From NCBI GenBank assembly GCA_947472655.1, contig CANJCG010000067.1, positions 1 to 8,738 of the forward strand: a stretch of DNA of 8,738 nucleotides, read 5' to 3'. The DNA comes from Actinomycetota bacterium (GTDB lineage: Bacteria > Actinomycetota > Actinomycetes > S36-B12). The translations under genes were made by a program, and so were the position numbers. The notes beneath the pieces are model-generated. The model worked only from the letters and a program-made list of their open reading frames with translations. It was not told the origin of the DNA and made no database searches. The first letter of the stretch is position 1. Every line of letters begins with the position of its first letter. Positions 1 to 6,097 of this stretch are shown piece after piece.

Positions 1-496
1 CCCAGACCAGCTGTTCAAGAGCGTGATCGCGCACAAAGCCAATAGCTTGCCAATGCTCTACTTGTTGTCTCAACAAGGCGAAGTCGCCCCATGGATCAAG
101 GACAACAACGGGTTTTTCATGCATGCGTAAATGTCGTGCTGTCCACACTTCCATTAATTCTTCGAGTGTTCCGATGCCACCTGGCAAACACAAAAAAGCA
201 TCCGCACGGTCATCCATGATCCCTTTTCGTTCACGCATATCTGCGGTAACAATCAGTTCCGCAGCATCGTGATCTGCAACTTCGTATTCAATGAGGCCTT
301 GTGGGATCACCCCGATGGTGGTTGCTCCACCCGCTCGCGCAGCCCGAGCAACTGAACCCATCATCGATTGGGTTCCGCCTCCAGACACCAAGCCCCAGCC
401 ACGCGCGGCGATACCTTGACCCACGTGTGCCGCGAGTTCGATGTAACGCTCGGGGATATCGGGGCTGGAAGCGCAATACACGCAGACAAAAGGCAC
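1..496 (-). CDS. LOG family protein (TIGR00730-type), C-terminus beyond window edge
   Basis: Predicted nucleoside 5'-monophosphate phosphoribohydrolase of the LOG (cytokinin-activating, 'lysine decarboxylase-like') family, a cytoplasmic Rossmann-fold enzyme that splits the N-glycosidic bond of purine nucleotides. 165 codons are visible without a stop and the gene runs off the left edge. Seen: N-terminal strand and loop FVCVYCASS (residues 3-11), a glycine-rich SGGGTQSMMG (38-47), the MRERK segment (87-91) and the signature PGGIGTLEE (105-113), which in this family builds the nucleotide-binding and catalytic site. The start chosen is GTG at 496-494, because an AGG lies 8 nt upstream and an in-frame TAG stands three codons before it; TTG at 502 is the only other option. 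Divergent from yceI across 93 bp. A LOG gene near dapE is also found in mycobacteria (from memory), so this looks like conserved synteny. Family assignment is secure; the physiological substrate is not. Confidence 0.93.
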   Translation of the reverse strand, partial: MPFVCVYCASSPDIPERYIELAAHVGQGIAARGWGLVSGGGTQSMMGSVARAARAGGATTIGVIPQGLIEYEVADHDAAELIVTADMRERKGIMDDRADAFLCLPGGIGTLEELMEVWTARHLRMHEKPVVVLDPWGDFALLRQQVEHWQAIGFVRDHALEQLVW

Positions 497-521
497 GGAC
501 AAAGCCTAGAGGAACTCGGAT

Positions 522-550
522 TTGCCCTAAACCAGCATTAGTTGTACATT
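522..550 (+). promoter_or_regulatory. Candidate promoter of yceI
   Basis: TTGCCC (522-527) and TACATT (545-550) are separated by 17 bp. Each hexamer matches the sigma-70/SigA consensus at 4 of 6 positions. Transcription would start near 557, about 33 nt before the yceI ATG. The -10 hexamer coincides with the spacer of the first palindrome (538-557), so a bound repressor would block it. This rests on motif matching only. Confidence 0.35.
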
Positions 551-573
551 CAACTAAGTAATTGAACATTCAA
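538..573. promoter_or_regulatory. Two tandem palindromic operator-like sites upstream of yceI
   Basis: Site 1 (538-557) is a perfect 7-bp inverted repeat, TTAGTTG-N6-CAACTAA. Site 2 has the core TTGAACATTCAA (562-573), arms of 5 bp around a 2-bp centre. The cores TTGTACATTCAA (542-553) and TTGAACATTCAA differ at one base and their centres are 20 bp apart, close to two helical turns, so two dimers would sit on the same face of the DNA. TTG-N6-CAA palindromes of this size are typical of MarR-family dimers, and yceI genes are often paired with MarR regulators (family knowledge). No regulator gene lies in the window. The sites could also affect the divergent LOG gene. Confidence 0.7.
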
Positions 574-589
574 CTTCTGAAAGGGCATC

Positions 590-1135
590 ATGGCTGACCT
601 CAGCGCAACAACAGGCACCTGGGCAATTGACCCAACACACTCCAACATCGGCTTCTCCGTGCGTCACGCAATGGTTGCCAAGGTTCGTGGACGCTTCACC
701 GACTTCGCAGGAACATTCGTCCTGGATGGCGCTAACCCAGCCGCATCAACTGCCGAAATCACCATTCAGACTGCAAGCATTGACACTGCCAACGCGGACC
801 GCGATGGTCATCTCAAAAGTGCTGACTTCTTTAGCGTTGAGAGCAACGCAGTTTTGTCGTTCACGTCAACATCCGTCACCCAGAAGGATGATGACAAGTT
901 TGTCGTCACCGGTGACCTGACCCTTGGTGAGCACACTAAGAGCGTTGATGTTGACTTCGAATTCAATGGCACCAGCACCGATCCTTACGGCAACGCACGC
1001 GTTGGCTTCGAAGGCGAAGCTGAAATCAGCCGCAAGGACTTCGGGCTCAATTTCAACGTTGCACTCGACACTGGCGGCGTCTTGGTCGGCGATGCAATCA
1101 AGATCATTCTCGACATCGCAGCAATCAAGCAGTAA
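590..1135 (+). CDS. YceI family lipid-binding-like protein
   Basis: 181-residue YceI-domain protein, a lipocalin-like beta barrel that in characterised members holds a polyprenyl or other isoprenoid lipid. The N-terminal signature is clear: W11, the IDPTHSNIGFSVRH stretch (13-26) and KVRGRFTDFAG (31-41). It is followed by the usual FFSVE segment near 80, a GDLTLG strand near 108 and an ISRKDFGLNF motif near 145. There is no signal peptide or lipobox, so the protein is probably cytoplasmic, unlike E. coli YceI, which is periplasmic. Length is normal for the family. The ATG at 590 is preceded by AAAGG with 5 nt spacing. It is monocistronic: divergent from the LOG gene and convergent with dapE, stop codon against stop codon. 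The tandem palindromes just upstream suggest tight repressor control, perhaps in response to a small ligand or to redox or organic stress (inference). Ligand and role here are unknown. Confidence 0.93.
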   Translation: MADLSATTGTWAIDPTHSNIGFSVRHAMVAKVRGRFTDFAGTFVLDGANPAASTAEITIQTASIDTANADRDGHLKSADFFSVESNAVLSFTSTSVTQKDDDKFVVTGDLTLGEHTKSVDVDFEFNGTSTDPYGNARVGFEGEAEISRKDFGLNFNVALDTGGVLVGDAIKIILDIAAIKQ

Positions 1136-2203
1136 TTACCCTTGCGTCGTGAGCCACGCAAGTAAACGCTCGTGGCAACTGCGCAATTGCGCTACCGACA
1201 CCCACTCATCTACCTGATGAGCGATGCTTGGATCCCCCGGCCCAAAGTTCAGGGCTGGGGTTCCAAGCGCAGTAAAGCGAGCAACGTCAGTCCAACCGAA
1301 CTTTGGTTGTGGTTCCACGCCAACGGCAGTAACAAATGCAGCAGCCGCAGTTTGATCTAGTCCAGGCCTAGCCGCATCAGCCTCATCAACAAACACCACT
1401 TCATATCCGTCGAACACTTCTTCTACATGTGCTTTGGCTTGTGCGAGCGTTCGATCTGGCGCAAAGCGATGATTCACCGTAACCACGCACTCATCCGGAA
1501 TGACGTTGCCTGCGATGCCGCCTCGGATACCAACAGCACTGAAACCTTCGCGATAGGTCAGGCCATCAACCACCGGATTGCGCGGCACATAATTTTCAAG
1601 ACGACTCAAGACTTCACCCGCTGAATGAATCGCATTGACACCCATCCATGATCGTGCACTGTGCGCACGCACACCAGACAGATGAATTTCTGCACGCAGA
1701 GTGCCTTGACACCCAGCTTCAATTCCAGCATTCGAAGGTTCCATCAAAATCGCAAGCGTGGCATCAAGTAGTGCCGGTTCGCGGTCCACGATGTGTTGCA
1801 GTCCGTTGAACTGCGAACCTACTTCTTCACATTCATAAAACACATAAGTCACGTCACGCACGGGATTGGTCACGGTTGCTGCAAGCGATAAAGCAATGGC
1901 AAGGCCACCTTTCATATCGCAAGCGCCGAGCCCGTAGAGACGATCACCTTCAAGTCGGTGCGGAAGGTTGCCTGCACCCGGAATCGTGTCTAGGTGGCCC
2001 CCAATGAGCACACGTTCACCCTTGCCCGTCATGGTTCGCGCCACCAAGGTGTTGCCATGGCGAACCAATTGCAAGTGGACGTACCCTTCAAGAGCTTGCT
2101 CTACGAGGTCCGCAAGGTGACCTTCGTGGTGGGACTGCGATGGCACGTCAATGACGGCAGCCGCCAGCAGAGCGACATCTATTGATAGGTCTAGGACAGG
2201 CAC
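1136..2203 (-). CDS. dapE: Succinyl-diaminopimelate desuccinylase
   Basis: Hydrolyses N-succinyl-LL-2,6-diaminopimelate to LL-DAP and succinate, a late step of lysine and peptidoglycan precursor synthesis in the cytoplasm. 355 residues, the usual length for the actinobacterial DapE group of the M20 dizinc peptidase family. Ligand motifs are intact: GGHLDT (H70, D72), GACDMKGG (D96, bridging metal), YECEEVGS (E126 catalytic base, E127 metal), EPSN (E155) and GDPSIAHQVDEW (H329). The dimerisation (lid) domain spans about 165-285 and contains HSARSWMGVNAIH. The start is GTG at 2203-2201: an in-frame TGA lies eight codons upstream and no other start codon occurs between. No Shine-Dalgarno precedes it and the next upstream base is the start of dapD on the other strand, so the mRNA is probably leaderless. 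Its stop abuts the yceI stop. ArgE or another M20 deacylase is the alternative, made unlikely by the dapC/dapD neighbours. Confidence 0.94.
   Translation of the reverse strand: MPVLDLSIDVALLAAAVIDVPSQSHHEGHLADLVEQALEGYVHLQLVRHGNTLVARTMTGKGERVLIGGHLDTIPGAGNLPHRLEGDRLYGLGACDMKGGLAIALSLAATVTNPVRDVTYVFYECEEVGSQFNGLQHIVDREPALLDATLAILMEPSNAGIEAGCQGTLRAEIHLSGVRAHSARSWMGVNAIHSAGEVLSRLENYVPRNPVVDGLTYREGFSAVGIRGGIAGNVIPDECVVTVNHRFAPDRTLAQAKAHVEEVFDGYEVVFVDEADAARPGLDQTAAAAFVTAVGVEPQPKFGWTDVARFTALGTPALNFGPGDPSIAHQVDEWVSVAQLRSCHERLLAWLTTQG
1141..1176. terminator. Overlapping stem-loops at the yceI/dapE convergent junction
   Basis: A perfect 7-bp inverted repeat CTTGCGT (1141-1147) / ACGCAAG (1156-1162) with an 8-nt loop begins 5 nt after the yceI stop, inside the 3' end of dapE. 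A second perfect 6-bp repeat GCCACG (1153-1158) / CGTGGC (1171-1176) overlaps it at 1156-1158, so the two hairpins cannot form together. Neither is followed by a run of T on either strand, so a classical intrinsic terminator is not supported. They are the only candidates for ending transcription between two genes with no intergenic DNA. Confidence 0.4.
2193..2196 (+). promoter_or_regulatory. Ribosome binding site of dapD inside the dapE start region
   Basis: AGGA with 7 nt before ATG 2204 supports this start over the in-frame ATG at 2222, which has no Shine-Dalgarno. The site lies opposite the third and fourth codons of dapE. Confidence 0.55.
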
Positions 2204-2218
2204 ATGACTACGGTAGTC
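2204..2218. promoter_or_regulatory. Divergent dapE/dapD start junction: candidate dapE -10 and a 13-bp palindrome
   Basis: On the minus strand TACCGT (2215-2210) fits the actinobacterial -10 pattern TANNNT and ends exactly 6 nt before the dapE GTG, the spacing expected if transcription starts at the start codon. The same bases form GACTAC-G-GTAGTC (2206-2218), a near-perfect 13-bp palindrome that could be an operator but is too tight to fold as a hairpin with a 1-nt loop. No good -35 is visible. Motif-level inference only. Confidence 0.3.
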
Positions 2219-3172
2219 GCTATGTCATCCACTCCTGTTGATCTGTCCTTGGTATCTGGCCCTGCGTCGGCAATTGGCTTAGCCACATTTGCTGGCGACA
2301 CACTTTTGGATGCCTGGTATCCATCCCCGGCGTTGGCTCACACTCCTACCGACGTGAGCGGGCTGAGCAACGCCATTGACACTGATTCGATCCGTGGTGT
2401 CCGGGTTGAAACGATTGTGACCACCATCGCAGACCTAGCCGCAGCCCCAGCAGATGCCGCTGACGCCTACCTCCGGCTGCATTTGCTCTCCCACCGACTC
2501 GTTCGTCCGCGGACCATCAATCTTGACGGCATTTTCGGGCTTCTCGCAAACGTTGCCTGGACCAATCTGGGCCCCGTACCAATTGATCAAATCAACGACG
2601 CTCGGCTTCGGGCGCGCAGCAAAGGCTTGCACCTCACCGTAGTGAGCGTCGACAAATTTCCTCGCATGGTTGATTACGTCGTGCCGACTGGCGTGCGCAT
2701 CGCTGACGCTGATCGCGTACGCCTTGGAGCCCACGTAGCGAGCGGCACCACTGTGATGCATGAAGGCTTCATTAACTTCAACGCTGGCACTCTTGGTACT
2801 TCGATGGTTGAGGGCCGCATATCTGCCGGCGTGGTTGTTGGCGATGGATCAGACATTGGTGGTGGCGCCTCAATTATGGGAACCCTGTCTGGCGGTGGCA
2901 AGGAAGTGGTCTCCATCGGAGCCGGCTCACTGATCGGCGCTAATGCAGGTGTTGGTTTAAGCCTAGGAGATAACTGCATTGTTGAAGCCGGTCTGTATGT
3001 AACAGCCGGATCGAAGGTCACCATGCCCGACGGCTCGATCGCTAAGGCTAAAGAAGTTTCTGGCCACGACAATTTGCTCTTCCGCCGCAACTCGCAAACC
3101 GGAGCCATCGAAGTCGTGTCTCGAACTGGTTCTTGGGGTGGCTTGAACTCAGCCCTGCACGCCAACGATTAA
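2204..3172 (+). CDS. dapD: 2,3,4,5-tetrahydropyridine-2,6-dicarboxylate N-succinyltransferase
   Basis: Transfers succinyl from succinyl-CoA to tetrahydrodipicolinate, the committed step of the succinylase DAP pathway; cytoplasmic trimer. 322 residues, matching the actinobacterial DapD type (M. tuberculosis about 317) rather than the shorter proteobacterial form. Seen: an N-terminal domain with IGLATFAGDTLLDAWYP (24-40), then a left-handed parallel beta-helix of hexapeptide repeats from about 165 to 285. The family signature MHEGFINFNAGTLGTSMVEGRIS spans 185-207 (a run with long identity to mycobacterial DapD, from memory); E203 in MVEGR corresponds to the glutamate proposed as catalytic there. 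The C-terminal tail, from about 288, covers the CoA site. Its ATG touches the dapE start with no spacer, so its promoter must lie within dapE. It is followed by a strong hairpin terminator at 3189-3228. Divergence of dapD from dapE is also seen in mycobacteria. Confidence 0.97.
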   Translation: MTTVVAMSSTPVDLSLVSGPASAIGLATFAGDTLLDAWYPSPALAHTPTDVSGLSNAIDTDSIRGVRVETIVTTIADLAAAPADAADAYLRLHLLSHRLVRPRTINLDGIFGLLANVAWTNLGPVPIDQINDARLRARSKGLHLTVVSVDKFPRMVDYVVPTGVRIADADRVRLGAHVASGTTVMHEGFINFNAGTLGTSMVEGRISAGVVVGDGSDIGGGASIMGTLSGGGKEVVSIGAGSLIGANAGVGLSLGDNCIVEAGLYVTAGSKVTMPDGSIAKAKEVSGHDNLLFRRNSQTGAIEVVSRTGSWGGLNSALHAND

Positions 3173-3188
3173 TCACTTCAGCAAGAAA

Positions 3189-3228
3189 TAGGAATGCCCC
3201 GATCCCTGATGGGTTCGGGGCTTTCCTA
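3189..3228. terminator. Bidirectional hairpin terminator between dapD and gltA
   Basis: A 40-nt nearly perfect hairpin: TAGGAA (3189-3194) pairs with TTCCTA (3223-3228), GCCCCGA (3196-3202) with TCGGGGC (3215-3221) and CCC (3204-3206) with GGG (3211-3213), closed by a TGAT loop. The three stems are separated by single T-T mismatches. It lies 16 nt after the dapD stop and 17 nt after the gltA stop on the other strand. Flanks are A/T-rich rather than a clean T run, so termination efficiency is uncertain. It serves both convergent genes and is the only element seen in this 73-bp gap. Confidence 0.85.
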
Positions 3229-3245
3229 GATAAAACTTAAATGCG

Positions 3246-4529
3246 TTAGCGATCCCCAACCGGAACGTACTCGCGTAGTGTCTCGCCGATGTACACCTGA
3301 CGAGGACGGCCAATCTTCTTTGTTGGGTCTTCGGCCATTTCGCGCCACTGTGCAGCCCAACCTGGCATGCGACCAAGAGCGAACAACACGGTGAACATGT
3401 CGGTTGAGAATCCCATGGCCTTGTAGACAATGCCGGTGTAGAAGTCGACATTTGGGTAGAGCTTGCGAGAAACAAAGAAGTCATCGCTCAATGCGGTTTC
3501 TTCGAGTGTGCGAGCGATGTTCAACAATGGATCCTGCACACCAAGTGCGTCAAGCACGCTGTCGACGTGACCCTTCACGATTGCTGCACGTGGGTCGTAG
3601 CTCTTGTAAACACGGTGACCAAAGCCCATAAGCTTCACGCCGTCTTCACGATCCTTGACCTTGCGAACGAACTCCGAAACATCGCCACCAGCATCAGAAA
3701 TCTCTTGCAACATCTCCATCACTGCTTGGTTAGCGCCACCATGAAGCGGGCCGAACAAGGCTTGAATTCCAGCAGAAACTGAGCCGTAAAGGTTGGCATC
3801 TGCTGAACCGACCATGCGCACGGTAGAAGTTGAGCAGTTCTGCTCATGATCTGCGTGAAGAAGCAACAAGGTGTCTACTGCACTAGCAACAGCCGGATTC
3901 AAAACAAATTCTTCGCCCGCCTTGCCGAAAGTCATCCGCAGGAAATTTTCGACGTAGCCAAGGGAAGGGTCAGGATCGACGAAGGTTTCACCCTGCGTGT
4001 GCTTATAGGCGTAGGCAGCAAGGGTCGGAAGCGCTCCGAGCAAACGCATAGTTGAAAGTTCAACGCCCGCTTTATCTGCTGGATCTAACTCATCTTGGTA
4101 ATAGGTGGAAAGGGCAGACACTGCTGCCGAAAGCATTGGCATTGGGTGGGCGCTGGTTGGAAAACCAGTAAACAAGTTCTTCAGCGCAGCAGGCACTTCG
4201 CGATGCTTATTGATTTCAGCTTCGAAGCTAGCGAGCTGGCCTGCAGTAGGAAGTTCGCCATATACGAGTAGATATGCCGATTCCAAGAATGTTGACTTCT
4301 GCGCCAATTGTTCGATTGGGTAGCCGCGGTAGCGGAGTACGCCAGCATCGCCATCGATGTAGGTGATTGCCGACGAGCAGGCAGCTGTGTTCATAAAGCC
4401 ATAATCGAGCGTGACGTGCCCGGTGGTCTTCATGAACGGCGCGATGTTTAATCCCGGCTCACCAATAGTTGACGGAACCTCGGGGAGCTCAAGCTCGCCA
4501 CCGGGGTATTTCACTGCGTATTCAGACAC
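3246..4529 (-). CDS. gltA: Citrate synthase, hexameric GltA type
   Basis: Condenses acetyl-CoA with oxaloacetate to citrate at the entry to the TCA cycle. 427 residues, the same length as E. coli GltA, with the N-terminal extension (about 1-60) of the GltA type. Active-site residues are present in order: HADHEQN with H228, GPLHGGAN with H263, MGFGHRVYKSYDPRA with H305 and R314, and NVDFYTG with D362, falling at or within one position of the E. coli catalytic residues H264, H305 and D362. The start is GTG at 4529-4527, preceded by AAGGAG with 5 nt spacing, a strong ribosome site. It lies 74 bp downstream of dapC on the same strand. I see neither a clear terminator nor a convincing promoter in that gap (TAGGGT about 36 nt before the start is the best -10 but lacks a -35), so read-through from dapC is possible. 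2-methylcitrate synthase is a less likely alternative. TCA flux feeds the succinyl-CoA used by DapD. Confidence 0.96.
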   Translation of the reverse strand: MSEYAVKYPGGELELPEVPSTIGEPGLNIAPFMKTTGHVTLDYGFMNTAACSSAITYIDGDAGVLRYRGYPIEQLAQKSTFLESAYLLVYGELPTAGQLASFEAEINKHREVPAALKNLFTGFPTSAHPMPMLSAAVSALSTYYQDELDPADKAGVELSTMRLLGALPTLAAYAYKHTQGETFVDPDPSLGYVENFLRMTFGKAGEEFVLNPAVASAVDTLLLLHADHEQNCSTSTVRMVGSADANLYGSVSAGIQALFGPLHGGANQAVMEMLQEISDAGGDVSEFVRKVKDREDGVKLMGFGHRVYKSYDPRAAIVKGHVDSVLDALGVQDPLLNIARTLEETALSDDFFVSRKLYPNVDFYTGIVYKAMGFSTDMFTVLFALGRMPGWAAQWREMAEDPTKKIGRPRQVYIGETLREYVPVGDR

Positions 4530-4603
4530 GTCTACTCCTTCTCAGCAGGATGACCCTACAGACTCCAGCCGACCGGAACTACCAAACCAGGAAGTGTAGA
4601 GAG

Positions 4604-5689
4604 TCACATCGCTAAACGGGCTGGAACCCGCCCGATTGCCTCATCAGTTGCGGTAAGGGCGATCCGCACATGGTGGGCACCAGCAACCCCATAGAAATCG
4701 CCGGGGGTCACCAGAACTCCTCGATCAGCAAACCAGGAAACAGTGTCCCAGCAAGGCTCACCCCGAGTGGCCCAAAGATAGAGACCAGCCGCACTGTCGT
4801 CGATCGTGAATCCAGCCTGGTGGAGTGCACCTTTGAGAAGCTCTCGGCGGACTCGGTATCGCTCACGCTGAACTGCAACATGAGCATCATCGCTATAGGC
4901 GATTGCTGCCGCATGCTGAACTGGACCTGGCACGATCAATCCGCCGTGCTTACGCACTTCAAGAAGTTGTTTAATGATCGACGTGTCACCGGCTGCAAAC
5001 CCAAACCGATAACCCGCAAAATTTGACCGTTTAGAAAGTGAATGCACGGCCAATACGTTGGCGTGATCACCACCCGAAACGCTCGGATGCAAAATAGAGA
5101 CTGGCTCGGCATCCCAAGCCAACTCGTAGTAGCACTCATCACTTGCAACCACAGCACCAATCTTGCGGGCATGCTCAACGATTGAATTCATACGTTCGGC
5201 AGGCAAAACGTGGCCGGTGGGATTTCCAGGTGTGTTTAACCAAATCAGCGCAGCGTCATCAATGGCCTCTGGATGATCTGTTGCGGTTACTCGAGCCCCG
5301 CACAGTGCTGCGCCCACGGCGTAAGTCGGATAGGCGACGAGCGGAATGACGATGTGATCATTTGGACCAAGCCCCAACAACGTTGGCAACCAAGCGACAA
5401 ACTCTTTCGAGCCAATCGTGGGCAAAATTGCATCCACGCCAACCGTGGCGCCCAATATACGCTGCATCCAAGCGGAGCAAGATTCGCGAAGCTCCACGGT
5501 GCCAATGGTGGTCGGGTATCCCGGAGAGTTCGCAGCCTCAATCAACGCTTGCTGAATTACTGCCGGGGTGGAATCAACAGGAGTTCCCACCGACAAATCA
5601 ACGATCCCATTTGCATGTTTGGCCGCACGCTGGGAATGCGGTGCTAACAAATCCCAAGGGAAATCAGGAAGCTGATGGGCCTTACCCAT
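4604..5689 (-). CDS. dapC: Succinyldiaminopimelate transaminase
   Basis: PLP-dependent fold-type I (class I/II) aminotransferase, predicted to convert N-succinyl-2-amino-6-oxopimelate to N-succinyl-LL-DAP using glutamate. 361 residues, normal for actinobacterial DapC. Seen: GYPTTIGTVELR near 57-68 and TIGSKEFVAWLP (91-102), the phosphate-binding region. These are followed by NTPGNPTG with N156, SDECYYEL with D184, HSLSKRSNFAGYR with the Schiff-base lysine K220 and R228, and VRIAL with R342 for the substrate carboxylate. ATG at 5689 lies only 2 bp after the ferredoxin stop, so the two are translationally coupled; no strong separate Shine-Dalgarno is visible (an AGGAG lies 14 nt upstream). The specific DapC assignment rests on the fdx-dapC order and on dapD and dapE nearby, since close aminotransferases of this fold cannot be told apart by motif alone. 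Confidence 0.92.
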   Translation of the reverse strand: MGKAHQLPDFPWDLLAPHSQRAAKHANGIVDLSVGTPVDSTPAVIQQALIEAANSPGYPTTIGTVELRESCSAWMQRILGATVGVDAILPTIGSKEFVAWLPTLLGLGPNDHIVIPLVAYPTYAVGAALCGARVTATDHPEAIDDAALIWLNTPGNPTGHVLPAERMNSIVEHARKIGAVVASDECYYELAWDAEPVSILHPSVSGGDHANVLAVHSLSKRSNFAGYRFGFAAGDTSIIKQLLEVRKHGGLIVPGPVQHAAAIAYSDDAHVAVQRERYRVRRELLKGALHQAGFTIDDSAAGLYLWATRGEPCWDTVSWFADRGVLVTPGDFYGVAGAHHVRIALTATDEAIGRVPARLAM

Positions 5690-5691
5690 GT

Positions 5692-6018
5692 TTAGTGCTC
5701 GTGCTCCTGAATGGGAAGCGCAGCCACGAGAGGCACGTCAAAGGTCTGAGCACCAAGCTTTGCCGCGCCACCCGGGCTGCCAAGCACATCGAAGAAGTCA
5801 GCGTTAACGGCGGTGTACGCCTTCCACTCTTCTGGCACATCGTCTTCGTAATAAATAGCTTCAACTGGGCACACTGGCTCGCACGCGCCACAGTCAACAC
5901 ATTCATCAGGCTGGATATAAAGCATCCGGTCACCCTCATAGATGCAATCAACCGGGCATTCTTCAATGCACGCACGGTCTTTGAGGTCAACACACGGTAA
6001 TGCGATGACGTAGGTCAT
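5692..6018 (-). CDS. fdxC: 7Fe ferredoxin (3Fe-4S/4Fe-4S), FdxA/FdxC type
   Basis: Small soluble electron carrier. 108 residues from ATG 6018. Cysteines at 9, 17, 21, 25, 40, 43, 46 and 50 follow the 7Fe pattern C-x7-C-x3-C-x3-CP then C-x2-C-x2-C-x3-CP. By alignment with Azotobacter FdI numbering (offset +1), C9, C17 and C50 would bind the 3Fe-4S cluster and C21, C40, C43 and C46 the 4Fe-4S cluster. The stretches ECPVDCIYEGDRMLYI and CVDCGACEPVCPVEAI and the downstream DDVPEEWK are hallmarks of actinobacterial FdxA/FdxC. GGAGG (6028-6024) stands 5 nt before ATG 6018; the TTG one codon upstream would leave only 2 nt, so it is rejected. It is coupled to dapC by a 2-bp gap. The 79 bp between here and the vanW-like stop contain the ribosome site but no terminator that I can see. 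The redox partner is unknown. Confidence 0.95.
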   Translation of the reverse strand: MTYVIALPCVDLKDRACIEECPVDCIYEGDRMLYIQPDECVDCGACEPVCPVEAIYYEDDVPEEWKAYTAVNADFFDVLGSPGGAAKLGAQTFDVPLVAALPIQEHEH

Positions 6019-6023
6019 CAATT

Positions 6024-6028
6024 CCTCC
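6024..6028 (-). promoter_or_regulatory. Ribosome binding site deciding the ferredoxin start
   Basis: GGAGG on the minus strand lies 5 nt before ATG 6018 and only 2 nt before the in-frame TTG at 6021, which favours the ATG. Confidence 0.75.
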
Positions 6029-6097
6029 AGTGGTAACGGGGATGAGCAAGCCCAAATCTACACAAGGTTCGGGGCGTCTTTACCTCAGTGACCTATG

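Noticed and set aside
288..569. Minus-strand 93-codon frame beginning in the yceI-LOG gap
   Set aside because: It is the wrong frame of the LOG gene. The real frame starts at GTG 496 and carries all LOG motifs.
2674..3165. Minus-strand open frame (163 codons) opposite dapD
   Set aside because: Low-complexity Pro/Thr/Ala-rich translation created by the antisense of the beta-helix repeats; dapD is certain.
4530..4603. Terminator or strong promoter in the dapC-gltA gap
   Set aside because: No stem-loop with a T run was found, and the best -10 (TAGGGT on the minus strand) has no -35 at a usable distance.
5362..6000. Long plus-strand open frame (212 codons) opposite dapC and ferredoxin
   Set aside because: It is antisense to two strongly conserved genes, resembles no known family, has no ribosome site, and its composition mirrors the opposite strand.
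6019..6021. TTG start for the ferredoxin one codon upstream
   Set aside because: It would lie 2 nt from GGAGG; ATG 6018 has normal spacing and matches family N-termini that begin MTYVI.
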